64,000 nt of DNA. Origin: Palsa-1447 sp964509885 (GTDB lineage Bacteria; Verrucomicrobiota; Verrucomicrobiia; Opitutales; Opitutaceae). The stretch spans positions 1 through 64,000 of the forward strand of contig CAZDZL010000005.1 in assembly GCA_964509885.1 (NCBI GenBank). The letters run 5' to 3'. Each line of letters begins with the position of its first letter. The first letter of the stretch is position 1. Of the stretch, positions 33,835 through 43,047 are shown piece by piece. The notes beneath the pieces are model-generated. The model made no database searches, was not told the DNA's origin, and saw only the letters and a program-made list of their open reading frames with translations. The position numbers and the translations under genes are program-made.

Positions 33835-34603
33835 GGCGCGCCCCGGGGCGCGCCACGGCAACGCCCGCAGCGGCGAGCCCGCGGCGGATGCGTTGGGCGA
33901 ATTCGACCGCCGAAGGCCCGTCGCCGTGAAGGCAGATCGTCTCGGCCCTGACCGCGACCTCCGAGCCGTCGGCGGCCAAGGCAGTCCCCGCCGTGGCGAT
34001 CCGCACGGCCTGACTGGCCGCCGCGTCGGCGTCCCCGATCAAGGCGCCGGCCTCGGACCGGGGCGTGAGCGACCCGTCCCGCATGTAGGTCCTGTCCGCG
34101 AACGCCTCGCCGACGACCCTGAGGCCCCTCTCCATGGCGACGGTGGCGAGCACGCTGCCGGCAAGGGCGACGAGGATCCAGGGTTCGCCCGAGGGCCGCT
34201 TGTCCTGGGCAAGCGCCCCGGCCACCGCCTCGGCGAGGCCCCTGTCCCTCGCCGCCATGTTGTAGAGCGCCCCGTGGAGCTTCACGTGCCCCACCCTCGC
34301 GCCGAATTCGCCGGCGATCTCCTCGAGCATCCTCGCCTGCCCGAGCGCGAGCGCGGCGGCAGCGGCCGGCAAGATCGGGAGCTCCCTGCGCCCGAAATGC
34401 TCCCGGTCCGCAAAGCCCGGGTGCGCGCCTATCGCCGCGCCGTGCCGGAGCGCGAGCGCGACGGCGGCCCGCATCGTGTCCCTGTCCCCGGCGTGGGCGC
34501 CGCAGGCGATGTTCACGGAGGAGACAAGGGGGACGAGCGCGGCGTCCGAGCCGCAGCCCTCGCCCACGTCGGCGTTCAGGTCGATGGAGGCAGCCTGCTT
34601 CAT
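33827..34603 (-). CDS. pxpA: 5-oxoprolinase subunit A (LamB/YcsF family)
   Basis: The 258-residue protein matches PxpA: DLNADVGEGCGSDAALVPLV, SVNIACGAHAGDRDTM and HGAAIGAHPGFADREHFGRR near the start, with VGHVKLHGALYNMAARD later. PxpA with PxpB and PxpC hydrolyses 5-oxoproline (pyroglutamate) to glutamate using ATP. The ATG at 34601-34603 overlaps the pxpC stop by four bases. It is the last gene of the pxpB-pxpC-pxpA run. Confidence 0.94.
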   Translation of the reverse strand: MKQAASIDLNADVGEGCGSDAALVPLVSSVNIACGAHAGDRDTMRAAVALALRHGAAIGAHPGFADREHFGRRELPILPAAAAALALGQARMLEEIAGEFGARVGHVKLHGALYNMAARDRGLAEAVAGALAQDKRPSGEPWILVALAGSVLATVAMERGLRVVGEAFADRTYMRDGSLTPRSEAGALIGDADAAASQAVRIATAGTALAADGSEVAVRAETICLHGDGPSAVEFAQRIRRGLAAAGVAVARPGARLS

Positions 34604-35529
34604 GCGGTGCTGAACTTCTCGGCGAGCCCCTGCCGAAGGAGCGCGAGCCCGTGCTCCCAGGCGTGGGAGAGGGCGTGGGACGCCGCAAGCGTGGTGCGCG
34701 TGAACCGGACGCCGTCCCCCGGGGCCAGCTGGGCGAGGAGCGGAATGTCCACCGCGGCCACGTGGGCGACGCGCGGGTAGCCTCCGAGCGTCTGCGCGTC
34801 GGCCATGAGCACGATCGGGTTCCCGTCGGGGGGGACCTGGATCGTCCCCGGGCCGACCGCGGTCGAGAGAAGCTCGCCGCCGCCCGCGCGCCTGAGCGCG
34901 GGCCCGTCCAGGCGGATGCCCATGCGGTTCGACCGGGTGGTGACGCCGAAGCGCCCCGAGTAGAGCGCGTCCCCGAACTCGGACGCCTGAGCCCCGGGGA
35001 TCACCCTCACGTTCGGCTCCCGGGCGTAGTGCGGGAGCAGCCGCTCGTCCAGGCTCCAGTGGCCCCTGGGCTGCATCGCCGACGGGACGCAGGAGAGGAC
35101 GTCCCCCTCGCGAAGGGCCCGGCCCTCGAAGCCCCCGATGCCGGCGGCGAGGAAGGTGCCGCGGCCCCCCATGACGGCCTCCACGTCGAACCCGCCGCAG
35201 ACGGCCACGTACGCGCGGCAGCCCAGGAGCCTCTTTCCGAACCGCAGGCGCGCGCCCTTCTCCACGCGCACGGGCCTCCACGCCGGGATGTCCTCGAAGC
35301 GGGCCCCGCACACCGCGACCCACGCGGCCTCCCCGAACTCGAGCTCGGGGCCCGTGAGCGTGACCTCGAGCGCCGGGGCGCCCTCGGGGTTGCCGACCAG
35401 GAGGTTGGCGACCCGCAGCGCGAAGGGGTCCGCCGCGCCGCCGAGCGGCACGCCCTCGGCGAGGTGGCCCCTGCGGCCCAGGTCCTGGACCGTCGTCTGC
35501 ATCCCCGCGCGGATGACGGTCACCTCCAT
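34600..35529 (-). CDS. pxpC: 5-oxoprolinase subunit C (biotin-carboxylase-like KipA family)
   Basis: The 309-residue protein matches PxpC/KipA: VTVIRAGMQTTVQDLGRRGH, LEVTLTGPELEFGEAAWVA and FTRTTLAASHALSHAW. It forms the membrane-free ATP-dependent complex with PxpB that activates 5-oxoproline for PxpA. It overlaps pxpB by ten bases and pxpA by four, so the three subunits are translationally coupled. Confidence 0.94.
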   Translation of the reverse strand: MEVTVIRAGMQTTVQDLGRRGHLAEGVPLGGAADPFALRVANLLVGNPEGAPALEVTLTGPELEFGEAAWVAVCGARFEDIPAWRPVRVEKGARLRFGKRLLGCRAYVAVCGGFDVEAVMGGRGTFLAAGIGGFEGRALREGDVLSCVPSAMQPRGHWSLDERLLPHYAREPNVRVIPGAQASEFGDALYSGRFGVTTRSNRMGIRLDGPALRRAGGGELLSTAVGPGTIQVPPDGNPIVLMADAQTLGGYPRVAHVAAVDIPLLAQLAPGDGVRFTRTTLAASHALSHAWEHGLALLRQGLAEKFSTA

Positions 35530-36206
35530 GCGGCAAACTCCGATGCGGTCACCGGCCTGAAGCGGACGCGGTCCCCGGGCCTGAGGAGCGCGGCCGGCTG
35601 CAGACGCGGGCGAAAGAGCGGGACGGGGGTGCGCCCGATGATCCGCCAGCCGCCGGGCGATTCGACGGGATAGACCCCCGTCTGCGACCCCCCGATCGCC
35701 ACCGACCCGGCCGGCACGCGGGCACGCGGCGTGTCGCGCCGCGGCGTGCGAAGCGCATCGGGGAGCCCGCCCAGGTACGGGAAGCCCGGCGTGAAGCCGA
35801 TCGCATGCACGAGGTAGTCGGCCCCCGAGTGCAGCCGGACGACCTCGTCCGCGCCGACGCCGCAGTGGGCGGCCACGGCCCCCAGGTCGGGGCCCAGCTC
35901 GCCGCCGTAGCAGACGGGGATCTCGACCAGGCGGGCGGCGGGACCCGCGGCCGCGGTCTTCCCGGCGGCGCAGGATTCCAGGAACTCGCAGACGGCGGCG
36001 TAGGCGTCCCCGCCCGCCTCGCCGAAGCGGGCCGGGTCGTAGAAGGCCGTGACGGTCGCGTAGGCCGGGACGACGTCCGTTATCCCCTCGCGTCCCGCCG
36101 CGGCGATCGCCCGCGCGAGGCCCGAGACCGACTGGAGGGTCGCGGCGTCGATCCCCGAGCCCAGCGTGGCGACGACCGCCGTGTCGCCCATGGGCTCGAG
36201 CTTCAT
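35520..36206 (-). CDS. pxpB: 5-oxoprolinase subunit B (KipI family)
   Basis: The 228-residue protein matches PxpB/KipI, with MGDTAVVATLGSGID, VHAIGFTPGFPYLGGLPDAL and RTPRRDTPRARVPAGSVAIG. In Bacillus the homolog KipI also inhibits the sporulation kinase KinA; the enzymatic role applies here because pxpC and pxpA follow directly. The ATG at 36206 lies 11 bases after the recN stop. Confidence 0.93.
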   Translation of the reverse strand: MKLEPMGDTAVVATLGSGIDAATLQSVSGLARAIAAAGREGITDVVPAYATVTAFYDPARFGEAGGDAYAAVCEFLESCAAGKTAAAGPAARLVEIPVCYGGELGPDLGAVAAHCGVGADEVVRLHSGADYLVHAIGFTPGFPYLGGLPDALRTPRRDTPRARVPAGSVAIGGSQTGVYPVESPGGWRIIGRTPVPLFRPRLQPAALLRPGDRVRFRPVTASEFAAWR

Positions 36207-36217
36207 CGTGGGCCGCC

Positions 36218-37882
36218 CTACCCCGCCCTCAGCAGCTTCTCGGCGTGGGCGAGCGCGCTCTTCGCGCTCCTGTCGCCGAGCATCCGGGCAAGCTCGGCCA
36301 CGCGGGCCTTCCTGTCACCGTGGATGGCCTCGATGGTCACGACGGCGCGCTCCCCGGACTGGTCCTTGAGGACGACGAAGTGGCTCGAGGCGAGGGCTGC
36401 GACCTGGGGCAGGTGCGTCACGCAGAGCACCTGGTGGCGCCTTGCGACCGCCGCCATCCGCTCGCCGACCACGCTTCCGATCTCGCCGCCGACGTTCGCG
36501 TCGACCTCGTCGAAGACGAGGACCGGGACGGCGTCCAGGTCGGCGAGGATCGCCTTGAGCGCAAGCATCACGCGCGCCAGCTCGCCGCTCGAGGCGATGC
36601 GGCTGAGCGGCAGCGGCGCCTCGCCGACGTTCGGCGAGAAGAGGAACTCGCACCCGCAGTCGCCCGTGGGCCCCAGCCCCGGGGCGTCGGTGATCGAGAC
36701 CCGGAACTCCGCCTTCGCGAAGCCGAGCTCGGCGATCCCCGCGGCGGCGAGCTTGCCCAGGCTCTTCGCCGCCTTCTCGCGGACCCCTCGAAGCTCCTTC
36801 GCCGCCGCCCTGGCCTCGCGCGCGGCAGCCTCGATCTGGCGGTCGAGGCGGGCGAGCGTCCCCTCGATGTCGCCGTGCGAGGACACCCGCAGGCGCATCG
36901 CCTCGCGCGCCGCGGCGACCGACCTGACGTCGGGCCCGTGGCGGCGCCTGGCCTCGAGCCACGCGTTCATGCGCTCCTCGAGCGAGCCCTCGCCTGCGGG
37001 GTCTGACTGGAGGTCGCGCCCGAGCGAGCCGAATTCCGCGGCGAGGTCGCCGAGCTCGGCCGAAGCCGCAGCCAGGCGCTCGGCGAGCTCCCGGCTCGAC
37101 GGGTCGGCCGCCTCGAGCTTGCGCGCCTCGCGCACGAGGGCCGCGATCCGCGAGAGCGCCCCGTCGTCGCCCGAGAGCCCCTCCTCGAGGCCGGACGCCA
37201 GGGTCATGATCTCCTGGGCGCGGCTCATCCTCTGGAAGTCGCGCTCGAGGGCGGCGACGGCGTCCTCGGAGAGATCCAGGCGCTCGAGCTTCGCGAGCTG
37301 TGACTCCATGAAGGCCAGCTCGTCCGGCGAGAGCCTTGCCTCCGACGCCAGGCGCTCGCTCTCCTTCTGCAGGGCGCACCACGCCGCGTAGCGCGCGGCG
37401 TAGGCCTCGAGGGCGGGGCCCGCCCTGCCGTAGAGGTCCAGGAGCTCAAGCTGGCAGGAGTCCCGCAGGAGGCGCCTCGGCTCGCTCGGCCCGTGGAAGT
37501 CGATCCAGAGCTCCCCGATGCGCTGCAGCGCGGACAGCGTGGCGAGGCCGCCATTGACGGTGATCTTGGGGGCGCGCTCGCGGGACAGGCTGCGCTTGAG
37601 GACCAGCAGGCCCTCCTCGCAGGCCGGAAGGTCAAGCTCGGCGAGGACAGCGTCCATGCGGCGGGGGTCCTTGAAATGGAGCGAGGCCTCGACCTCGCAT
37701 GAGGGCGCGCCCTGGCGGATCACCGCCTTGTCCGCGCGCTCGCCCGCGAGGAGCGAGAGGGCGCCGATCAGGATGCTCTTGCCGGCGCCGGTCTCCCCCG
37801 TGACGGCGGCGAAGCCCGGGTCGAAGTCCACGGACACGAAATCGAGGAGCGCCAGGTTGCGTATGCTGAGCGACTGGAGCAT
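36218..37882 (-). CDS. recN: DNA repair protein RecN
   Basis: The 554-residue SMC-like ATPase has Walker A GETGAGKS (29-36), the N-terminal LQSLSIRNLALLDFVSVDFD, a central coiled coil, and the C-terminal half SSGELARVMLALKAILADLD with Walker B PVLVFDEVDANVGGEIG. RecN gathers broken DNA ends during double-strand break repair. Length is usual for RecN. It lies 24 bases downstream of manC and 11 bases upstream of pxpB, so it is in a mixed operon; no SOS-type regulatory box was recognised nearby. Confidence 0.96.
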   Translation of the reverse strand: MLQSLSIRNLALLDFVSVDFDPGFAAVTGETGAGKSILIGALSLLAGERADKAVIRQGAPSCEVEASLHFKDPRRMDAVLAELDLPACEEGLLVLKRSLSRERAPKITVNGGLATLSALQRIGELWIDFHGPSEPRRLLRDSCQLELLDLYGRAGPALEAYAARYAAWCALQKESERLASEARLSPDELAFMESQLAKLERLDLSEDAVAALERDFQRMSRAQEIMTLASGLEEGLSGDDGALSRIAALVREARKLEAADPSSRELAERLAAASAELGDLAAEFGSLGRDLQSDPAGEGSLEERMNAWLEARRRHGPDVRSVAAAREAMRLRVSSHGDIEGTLARLDRQIEAAAREARAAAKELRGVREKAAKSLGKLAAAGIAELGFAKAEFRVSITDAPGLGPTGDCGCEFLFSPNVGEAPLPLSRIASSGELARVMLALKAILADLDAVPVLVFDEVDANVGGEIGSVVGERMAAVARRHQVLCVTHLPQVAALASSHFVVLKDQSGERAVVTIEAIHGDRKARVAELARMLGDRSAKSALAHAEKLLRAG

Positions 37883-37906
37883 GGGGATCGGCCGGCCTTT
37901 CGCGGG

Positions 37907-38995
37907 TCAGATGTGCTGCAGGGGGAGCAGCGGAAGGAGCTTCTTGATGTCCTGCACGGAGTCCTTGTGGCAGACAAGGACGGCATCGGCCGTCTCGACG
38001 ACCACGAGGTCCTTGACCCCGCAGAGCGCGATCACGCGCCCGTTGCTGACGGCGATCGTGTTGGACGTCCCCACGGAGACGATCAAGCCGCGCGACACGT
38101 TGCCGGAGCCGTCCGAGGAGTGGTGCTTTGGGAGCGCGGTCCACGCGCCGACGTCGTCCCAGTCGAAGTCCGCCAGCACGGTTGCGACCGACGAGGCCTT
38201 CTCGAGGACCGCGTAGTCGACCGATATCTTTGGCAGCAGGTGGAAGCGCTTTGAAAGGTAGGTCGCGGGGTTGCCCCGGGGGAAGTCCCGCACGAAGGCG
38301 GCCAGCTCCGGCGCGGTCTTCTCCACCTCGTTCAGGAAGCGCGCCGCGCTCCAGATGAACATCCCCGCGTTCCAGGCGTAGCGCTTGCTGCGCAGGTAGC
38401 CCCGGGCCGTGGCCGCGTCGGGCTTCTCGACGAAGCGCTTGACCCTCATGAGGCGGCTGCCGTCCGCGCCCCTCGCGAGCGCCCCGCCGAGCTCCAGGTA
38501 GCCGAACCCCGTCGCCGGGTAGGTCGCCGCCACGGCGAACGTGAAGAGGTTGTGGGGGGTCGACCCCTTCCCCGCCCCGCCCGCCCACCGGAACGCCTGG
38601 GTCAGCTGCTCGCCGAAGCGCTTCCTGTCCTTGATGAGGGCGTCGGCCGGCAGGAGCGCGACGACGCCGCGCGGGTCGCGCGCCCTCACGAGCCCCGTCG
38701 CGACCGCCGCGGCGGGCGCGGTGTCCCTTTTCGAGGGCTCGGCGACGATCTGCGACCGCGGGAACCGCGGGAGCGCCCTGCGGATGAGCGGGACCTGCGC
38801 CTTGTTCGTGAGGATCCAGACATTGCGGTCCCGGACGACGCCCTTCAGGCGCAGGATCGTCTCCTCAAGGAGCGTCCTGTCCGAGAACAGCCGCAGCAGG
38901 TGCTTCGGGGCGCTCGCGCGGCTCATGGGCCAGAAGCGCTCGCCGCTTCCGCCGGCGATGATGCAGGCGTGGAACCTGGGGTCTGGCTTCGTCAT
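37907..38995 (-). CDS. manC: Mannose-1-phosphate guanylyltransferase
   Basis: The 362-residue nucleotidyltransferase makes GDP-mannose from mannose-1-phosphate and GTP. The family signature is IIAGGSGERFWPMSRASAPK near residues 12-31, with VEKPDAATA and WNAGMFIWSAARFL later. The fused isomerase domain of bifunctional ManC/AlgA enzymes is absent. GDP-mannose would feed glycan synthesis, possibly including the lipid-linked sugar made by the GT2-GtrA protein in this window. It precedes recN by 24 bases. Confidence 0.93.
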   Translation of the reverse strand: MTKPDPRFHACIIAGGSGERFWPMSRASAPKHLLRLFSDRTLLEETILRLKGVVRDRNVWILTNKAQVPLIRRALPRFPRSQIVAEPSKRDTAPAAAVATGLVRARDPRGVVALLPADALIKDRKRFGEQLTQAFRWAGGAGKGSTPHNLFTFAVAATYPATGFGYLELGGALARGADGSRLMRVKRFVEKPDAATARGYLRSKRYAWNAGMFIWSAARFLNEVEKTAPELAAFVRDFPRGNPATYLSKRFHLLPKISVDYAVLEKASSVATVLADFDWDDVGAWTALPKHHSSDGSGNVSRGLIVSVGTSNTIAVSNGRVIALCGVKDLVVVETADAVLVCHKDSVQDIKKLLPLLPLQHI

Positions 38996-39071
38996 GATTC
39001 GAATGCAGGATCGACGGCGAAACGGCCCGCGCCAAGCCGGAACGGGGCGGCCCTCCCGATTTAAGGGGGCA

Positions 39072-40064
39072 TCAAAGCCGGATCACGATCTTGCCGAACT
39101 GGCCGCCGCGCTCCATCAGGTCGAACGCCTCCGGCCCCCTCTCGAACGGGAAGGTGTCGCTGACCACGGGCTTGATCGCGTGGCGGCCCACGAAGGCGTT
39201 CATGGCGCGCCAGTCCTCGGCGCTCCCCATGGTCGTCCCGAGGAGGGAGAGCTGCTTCCAGAAGACCTTCCTGAGGACGAGCTCGGGCGCGTTGCCCCGG
39301 GTGGCACCAAAGAACGCGATCCGGCCGCCGGGGGCGGCCGCGTCGACGAGGCTGCCGAATCCGGGCCCGCCGGCGCTGTCGATGATGACATCGAAGGGCC
39401 CCGGCGCCTTTGCCGCGTCGGAGGCCCAGCCCTCGCGGTCGTAGCGGAACCCTCCCTTGGCGCCCAGCTTGACGGCCCGGGCGATCTTCTCGTCGGAGCT
39501 CGACGTGACCCACGCCTCGGCCCCGTGGGCGACGGCGAACTGGAGCGCGAAGAGCGCGCCGCCGCCGCCGATCCCCGTGACGAGGACGCGCTCGCCCCTC
39601 TGCAGGCGGGCCCGGGTGACGAGGGCCCTCCACGCCGTCAGCCCGGACAGGGGAAGGGCCGCGGCCTCGTCCCAGCTCATGGAGGCCGCCTTGCCCGAGA
39701 GCTGCGAGACGGGCACCGCGATCCTCTCGGCGAGCGTCCCGTCGCGGGGAAGGCCGAGGATCGTGAAGTCGGGGCCCTGGGCGGCCTCCGACGGCCCCCA
39801 GTTGAACGCGGGATAGATCACGACCTCCCTGCCGACCCAAGAGGCGTCGGCGTCCGGGCCCACCGCCGTGACGACCCCGGCGCCGTCGGAGCCCGGGATG
39901 CACGGGTACCTGAGGCCCGCGTACTGGCCCTTCTTTATCCAGAGGTCGCGGTGGTTGAGCGCGGACGCCCTGAGCTCGACCAGCGCCTCGCCCGCCTTGG
40001 GGAGCGGATCGGGCACCTCCGTCACGCCGACCCTGCCGATGGCCTCGATCCGGATCGCGCGCAC
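39072..40064 (-). CDS. Alcohol-dehydrogenase-like NAD(P)H oxidoreductase
   Basis: The 330-residue medium-chain dehydrogenase/reductase has the GroES-like fold entry LRASALNHRDLWIKKGQY, PCIPGSDGAGVVTAVGPDA and the nucleotide-binding stretch VLVTGIGGGGALFALQFA. The catalytic zinc cysteine of classical alcohol dehydrogenases is replaced by Asn (ALNHRD), so it belongs with quinone-oxidoreductase-like members. Substrate unknown. It follows the nitroreductase-like gene by 15 bases and ends the FmdB-MurJ gene run. Confidence 0.85.
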   Translation of the reverse strand: MRAIRIEAIGRVGVTEVPDPLPKAGEALVELRASALNHRDLWIKKGQYAGLRYPCIPGSDGAGVVTAVGPDADASWVGREVVIYPAFNWGPSEAAQGPDFTILGLPRDGTLAERIAVPVSQLSGKAASMSWDEAAALPLSGLTAWRALVTRARLQRGERVLVTGIGGGGALFALQFAVAHGAEAWVTSSSDEKIARAVKLGAKGGFRYDREGWASDAAKAPGPFDVIIDSAGGPGFGSLVDAAAPGGRIAFFGATRGNAPELVLRKVFWKQLSLLGTTMGSAEDWRAMNAFVGRHAIKPVVSDTFPFERGPEAFDLMERGGQFGKIVIRL

Positions 40065-40079
40065 GGGTGCTCGTCCTTA

Positions 40080-40736
40080 TCAGACGTGGAGGATCACCTC
40101 GGAGGCCCTGAAGCGCACCTTGGGCGAGGCGGCGTACTTGTCGTCCGCCGAGCGGTAGCCGGCCGCGCCCGCGCAAAGGGTCGTGTAGCCCATGGCGGCA
40201 AGCCCCAGGATCTCGTCGTACCTCGGCGGCTCCAGCCCCTCCATCGGGCAGGTGTCGACGCCCAGGAGGGCGGCCGACGCCATGAACTGGCCGAGCGCGA
40301 TGTAGACCTGGCGGGACATCCAGGTGTCGAGGTAGCCGGCCTGGCGGGCCTTCTCGGTGCTGCCCGCGATGATGTCGGCATAGCCCTTCATGCTCGCCTT
40401 CGTAACGCCCCGGACCTCAGCGGCCCTCGTGATGAATCGGTCGAGGTCGGCCGCGTCGTAGTTCTTGCGCCCGGCGAAGACGACGAAGTGCGAGCAGTCG
40501 ATCGCCTGCCTCTGCCCCCACGAGGCCGCGGCCAGCTTCTCGCGCACGGCCTTGTCGGTCACCACGATGAATTTCCAGGGCTGGAGCCCGAACGAGGACG
40601 GAGACAGCACGAGGGCCTCCTCGAGGGCCGCCCACGTCGCGTCGGGGATCCTCCTCGACGGGTCGAACTTCTTGGTCGCATAACGCCAGTGGAGCGCGTC
40701 CGTGAGCGTCTTTTCGGTAACGGGTGTCGTCGGCAT
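40080..40736 (-). CDS. Nitroreductase-family NAD(P)H flavin oxidoreductase
   Basis: The 218-residue FMN protein shows HWRYATKKFDPSRRI, ALVLSPSSFGLQPWKFIVV and the C-terminal GYTTLCAGAAGYRSADDKYA typical of NfsB-like nitroreductases and dihydropteridine reductases. It should form a dimer and reduce quinones, flavins or nitro compounds. It lies 33 bases downstream of murJ and 15 bases upstream of a second NAD(P)H oxidoreductase, suggesting cotranscription but no clear shared pathway. Confidence 0.9.
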   Translation of the reverse strand: MPTTPVTEKTLTDALHWRYATKKFDPSRRIPDATWAALEEALVLSPSSFGLQPWKFIVVTDKAVREKLAAASWGQRQAIDCSHFVVFAGRKNYDAADLDRFITRAAEVRGVTKASMKGYADIIAGSTEKARQAGYLDTWMSRQVYIALGQFMASAALLGVDTCPMEGLEPPRYDEILGLAAMGYTTLCAGAAGYRSADDKYAASPKVRFRASEVILHV

Positions 40737-40769
40737 GATCTCTAGAAGGGGTCGAGGTCGAAGCGTTTG

Positions 40770-42332
40770 TCAAAGCGCGGGTCGGAAAAATTTCCCGACG
40801 AGGGGCACCCGCGCGAGCATCGCCTCGATGTCCGAGCGCCCCTCGATGCGCAGGGTCCACAGGACGATCCCGTAGGTGGCGACGCCGAGCGGGATGAGGC
40901 CGAAGACCGCGACCGCGCTCGCGCCGTGCATGCCCCGGACCGCCTGCCAACCCGCGCCGACGACCAGCGCCATCGCCGCCGTCGCCCCGAGGACCTTGGC
41001 GAGGCTCGGGATGAGCGGGGCGAAGTGCATGTCCGGCAGCCGGCGCACGAGAGCCCGGCCGAGGAGGAATGTCTGGGCGATGATCGCCGTCGTGCTCGCG
41101 AGCACGATGCCGATGATCCCGAACCAGTGGATCAGGACGAGGGTCGCCGTGATGTTGATCACGAAGTCGACCAGCGCCACCCGCACAGGGGTGCGCGTGT
41201 CCTTGATGGCGTAGAAGGCGCGCACCGTCAGGTTGACCACGGAGAAGAAGGGCAGGCCGATCACCATGATGGAGAGCATGAGCGCCATCTGGCGGATGTC
41301 GGCGTCGGTCGCCAGGCCGTGCTTGTAGATCAGGCGGATGATCGGGCCGCTCAGGACCGCGAGGCCGACCGCCGCCGGCAGGTTGATGATCAGGATGAGG
41401 CGGATGCCCTTCTGGAAGTCGCCGGCCATCGCCCGGAAGTCCTTCTTCACGGCGTGGGCCGCGATCAGAGGGTAGACCACGGTCGAGATGGCGACGGCGA
41501 AGACCCCGATCGGGAACTCCATCAGGCGGTTGACCGTGTAGAGGTAGGTGGCGGAGGAGTCGTCGAGCGAGAACGCGAGGAACCGCGAGACCGAGAAGTT
41601 GATCTGGTAGATGGCCGTCCCGAAGATCCCCGGCGTCATGAGGAGCGCGATCTCGCGCACCCGCGGCGAGAGCCCGAGGTCGAAGCGCGGCCTCCAGCCC
41701 ATCGCGATCAGGACGCCGCCGGGCACCGCCATCTGAAGGACGCCGCCGGCCAGGACGCCCGCGCAGAGCCAGTGGATCTCGCCGAGGGGCGTGCTCGAGA
41801 AATGGAGCCCGGCGCCGGCCAGGGTCGCGATCATGGCGAGGTTGAGCCAGATCGGCGAGAGCGCCGGCTCCACGAAGTGCTCGAGCACGTTGAGGGTCGC
41901 GCTGAAGGCGGCCGCAAGGCTGACGAGCGCCAGGTAGGGGAAGAGGAGCACCGCCAGGTCGGCCGCGAGGTACCACTTGGCGTCGTGGCCGGGCACGGCG
42001 CGCGCATGGCTGAACACCGCCATCGCGAGCAGGACGAGCGACGACGTGACGACAAGGAGCCAGGAGGCGACCTTGGAGAGCAGCCCGAAGGTGCCCGCCC
42101 GCCCGCCCGCGTGGAGCTCCTCCTGCAGGGTCGGCACGAAGGCCGCCGTCATCGACCCCTCGGCGAGGAGCCTGCGGAACAGGTTCGGCAGGATGATGGC
42201 CGTGTTGAAGGCGGAATAGAGGATGCCCGCGCCGAAGATCGCGAAGGCGAGCGAGTCGCGCACGAGCGCAAGGACCCGCGACACCAGGGTCAGGAAGGAG
42301 ACGACCCCGATGCTCTTGAGGCTCTTCGACAC
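40770..42332 (-). CDS. murJ: Lipid II flippase MurJ
   Basis: The 520-residue protein has the 14 transmembrane helices of the MOP/MurJ family, with an N-terminal SIGVVSFLTLVSRVLALVRD and the arginine-rich cavity motif region NLFRRLLAEGSMTAAFVPTL. It flips the peptidoglycan precursor lipid II to the periplasm. Length is normal. The start codon lies 18 bases past an anchored unknown protein and it is followed by the nitroreductase-like gene. Confidence 0.96.
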   Translation of the reverse strand: MSKSLKSIGVVSFLTLVSRVLALVRDSLAFAIFGAGILYSAFNTAIILPNLFRRLLAEGSMTAAFVPTLQEELHAGGRAGTFGLLSKVASWLLVVTSSLVLLAMAVFSHARAVPGHDAKWYLAADLAVLLFPYLALVSLAAAFSATLNVLEHFVEPALSPIWLNLAMIATLAGAGLHFSSTPLGEIHWLCAGVLAGGVLQMAVPGGVLIAMGWRPRFDLGLSPRVREIALLMTPGIFGTAIYQINFSVSRFLAFSLDDSSATYLYTVNRLMEFPIGVFAVAISTVVYPLIAAHAVKKDFRAMAGDFQKGIRLILIINLPAAVGLAVLSGPIIRLIYKHGLATDADIRQMALMLSIMVIGLPFFSVVNLTVRAFYAIKDTRTPVRVALVDFVINITATLVLIHWFGIIGIVLASTTAIIAQTFLLGRALVRRLPDMHFAPLIPSLAKVLGATAAMALVVGAGWQAVRGMHGASAVAVFGLIPLGVATYGIVLWTLRIEGRSDIEAMLARVPLVGKFFRPAL

Positions 42333-42350
42333 GCAGGCTTCGGCCCCGGC

Positions 42351-43040
42351 CTACGGCGCCTTCAACCGCAGCTTGGGTCCCTCGATGCTGACGCCAACGA
42401 GCTTGGACCAGGCCGCGGCGACGTCGTCCGGCACCGGCTGGGTGAAGAGGAGCTTCTTCAGGATCCAGCTGCGCACGAAGAGAAGGGTCTGGACGGGGCA
42501 GCCCCCGACGTAGATCGAGTCGGGCACGAACTCGAACCCAGAGTTTCCCTTCTCGAAGGTGCCCGTCGCCTGGACGATGACCGTGGCGCTCACCCCGTAG
42601 ACGCTGATCGTCACGCTGTCGCCGAACTGGATCTTGCTGTCGCGGATCCGCACGTTGAAGCCGGTGGCGTCGATCATCTTGGCGTCGGCGGCGGGCGGCG
42701 GCGCCTTGTCTCCGGGCTTCGAGGGCGCGGGGGCGGGCGTGGACGGCTTCGGGAGGCTTCCGAGGGCGGCGTTCAGTTCGCCCTCCTGGACGTCTATCGA
42801 CTCCCCGTCGACGAACGACTTCCTCTTCTCCATGTACTCCCGGCTCATGTCCTTGGAGCCCTCGATGTAGTAGACGGCGCCGCTCGGCGCGTCCTTCGGG
42901 ATCGACGACACCTTGTTCACGGGCTTCGTCACCATGTAGGCCGCGCCCAGGACGACGCCCAGGGCCACGGAGAGGATGGCCCCGAGTATCACCTCGAGCC
43001 AGCTCGGCCCCTTGGCCGCCTTCTTGTTCTTTTTCAGCAT
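42351..43040 (-). CDS. Membrane-anchored protein of unknown function
   Basis: The 229-residue protein has a lysine-rich start, one transmembrane segment (about residues 15-38), a Pro/Ala-rich linker near residues 97-118 and a C-terminal beta-rich domain (about 120-229) with FNVRIRDSKIQFGDSVTIS and SKLVGVSIEGPKLRLKAP. I do not recognise the family. The topology suggests a periplasmic domain on a flexible tether. It lies between an FmdB zinc-ribbon gene (7 bases) and murJ (18 bases), so a link to the cell wall is possible. Confidence 0.75.
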   Translation of the reverse strand: MLKKNKKAAKGPSWLEVILGAILSVALGVVLGAAYMVTKPVNKVSSIPKDAPSGAVYYIEGSKDMSREYMEKRKSFVDGESIDVQEGELNAALGSLPKPSTPAPAPSKPGDKAPPPAADAKMIDATGFNVRIRDSKIQFGDSVTISVYGVSATVIVQATGTFEKGNSGFEFVPDSIYVGGCPVQTLLFVRSWILKKLLFTQPVPDDVAAAWSKLVGVSIEGPKLRLKAP

Positions 43041-43047
43041 GGGGGGA

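Noticed and set aside
38541..40745. Plus-strand frame of about 734 codons opposite manC, the alcohol-dehydrogenase-like gene and the nitroreductase
   Set aside because: Crosses three recognised minus-strand genes and has no recognisable domain.
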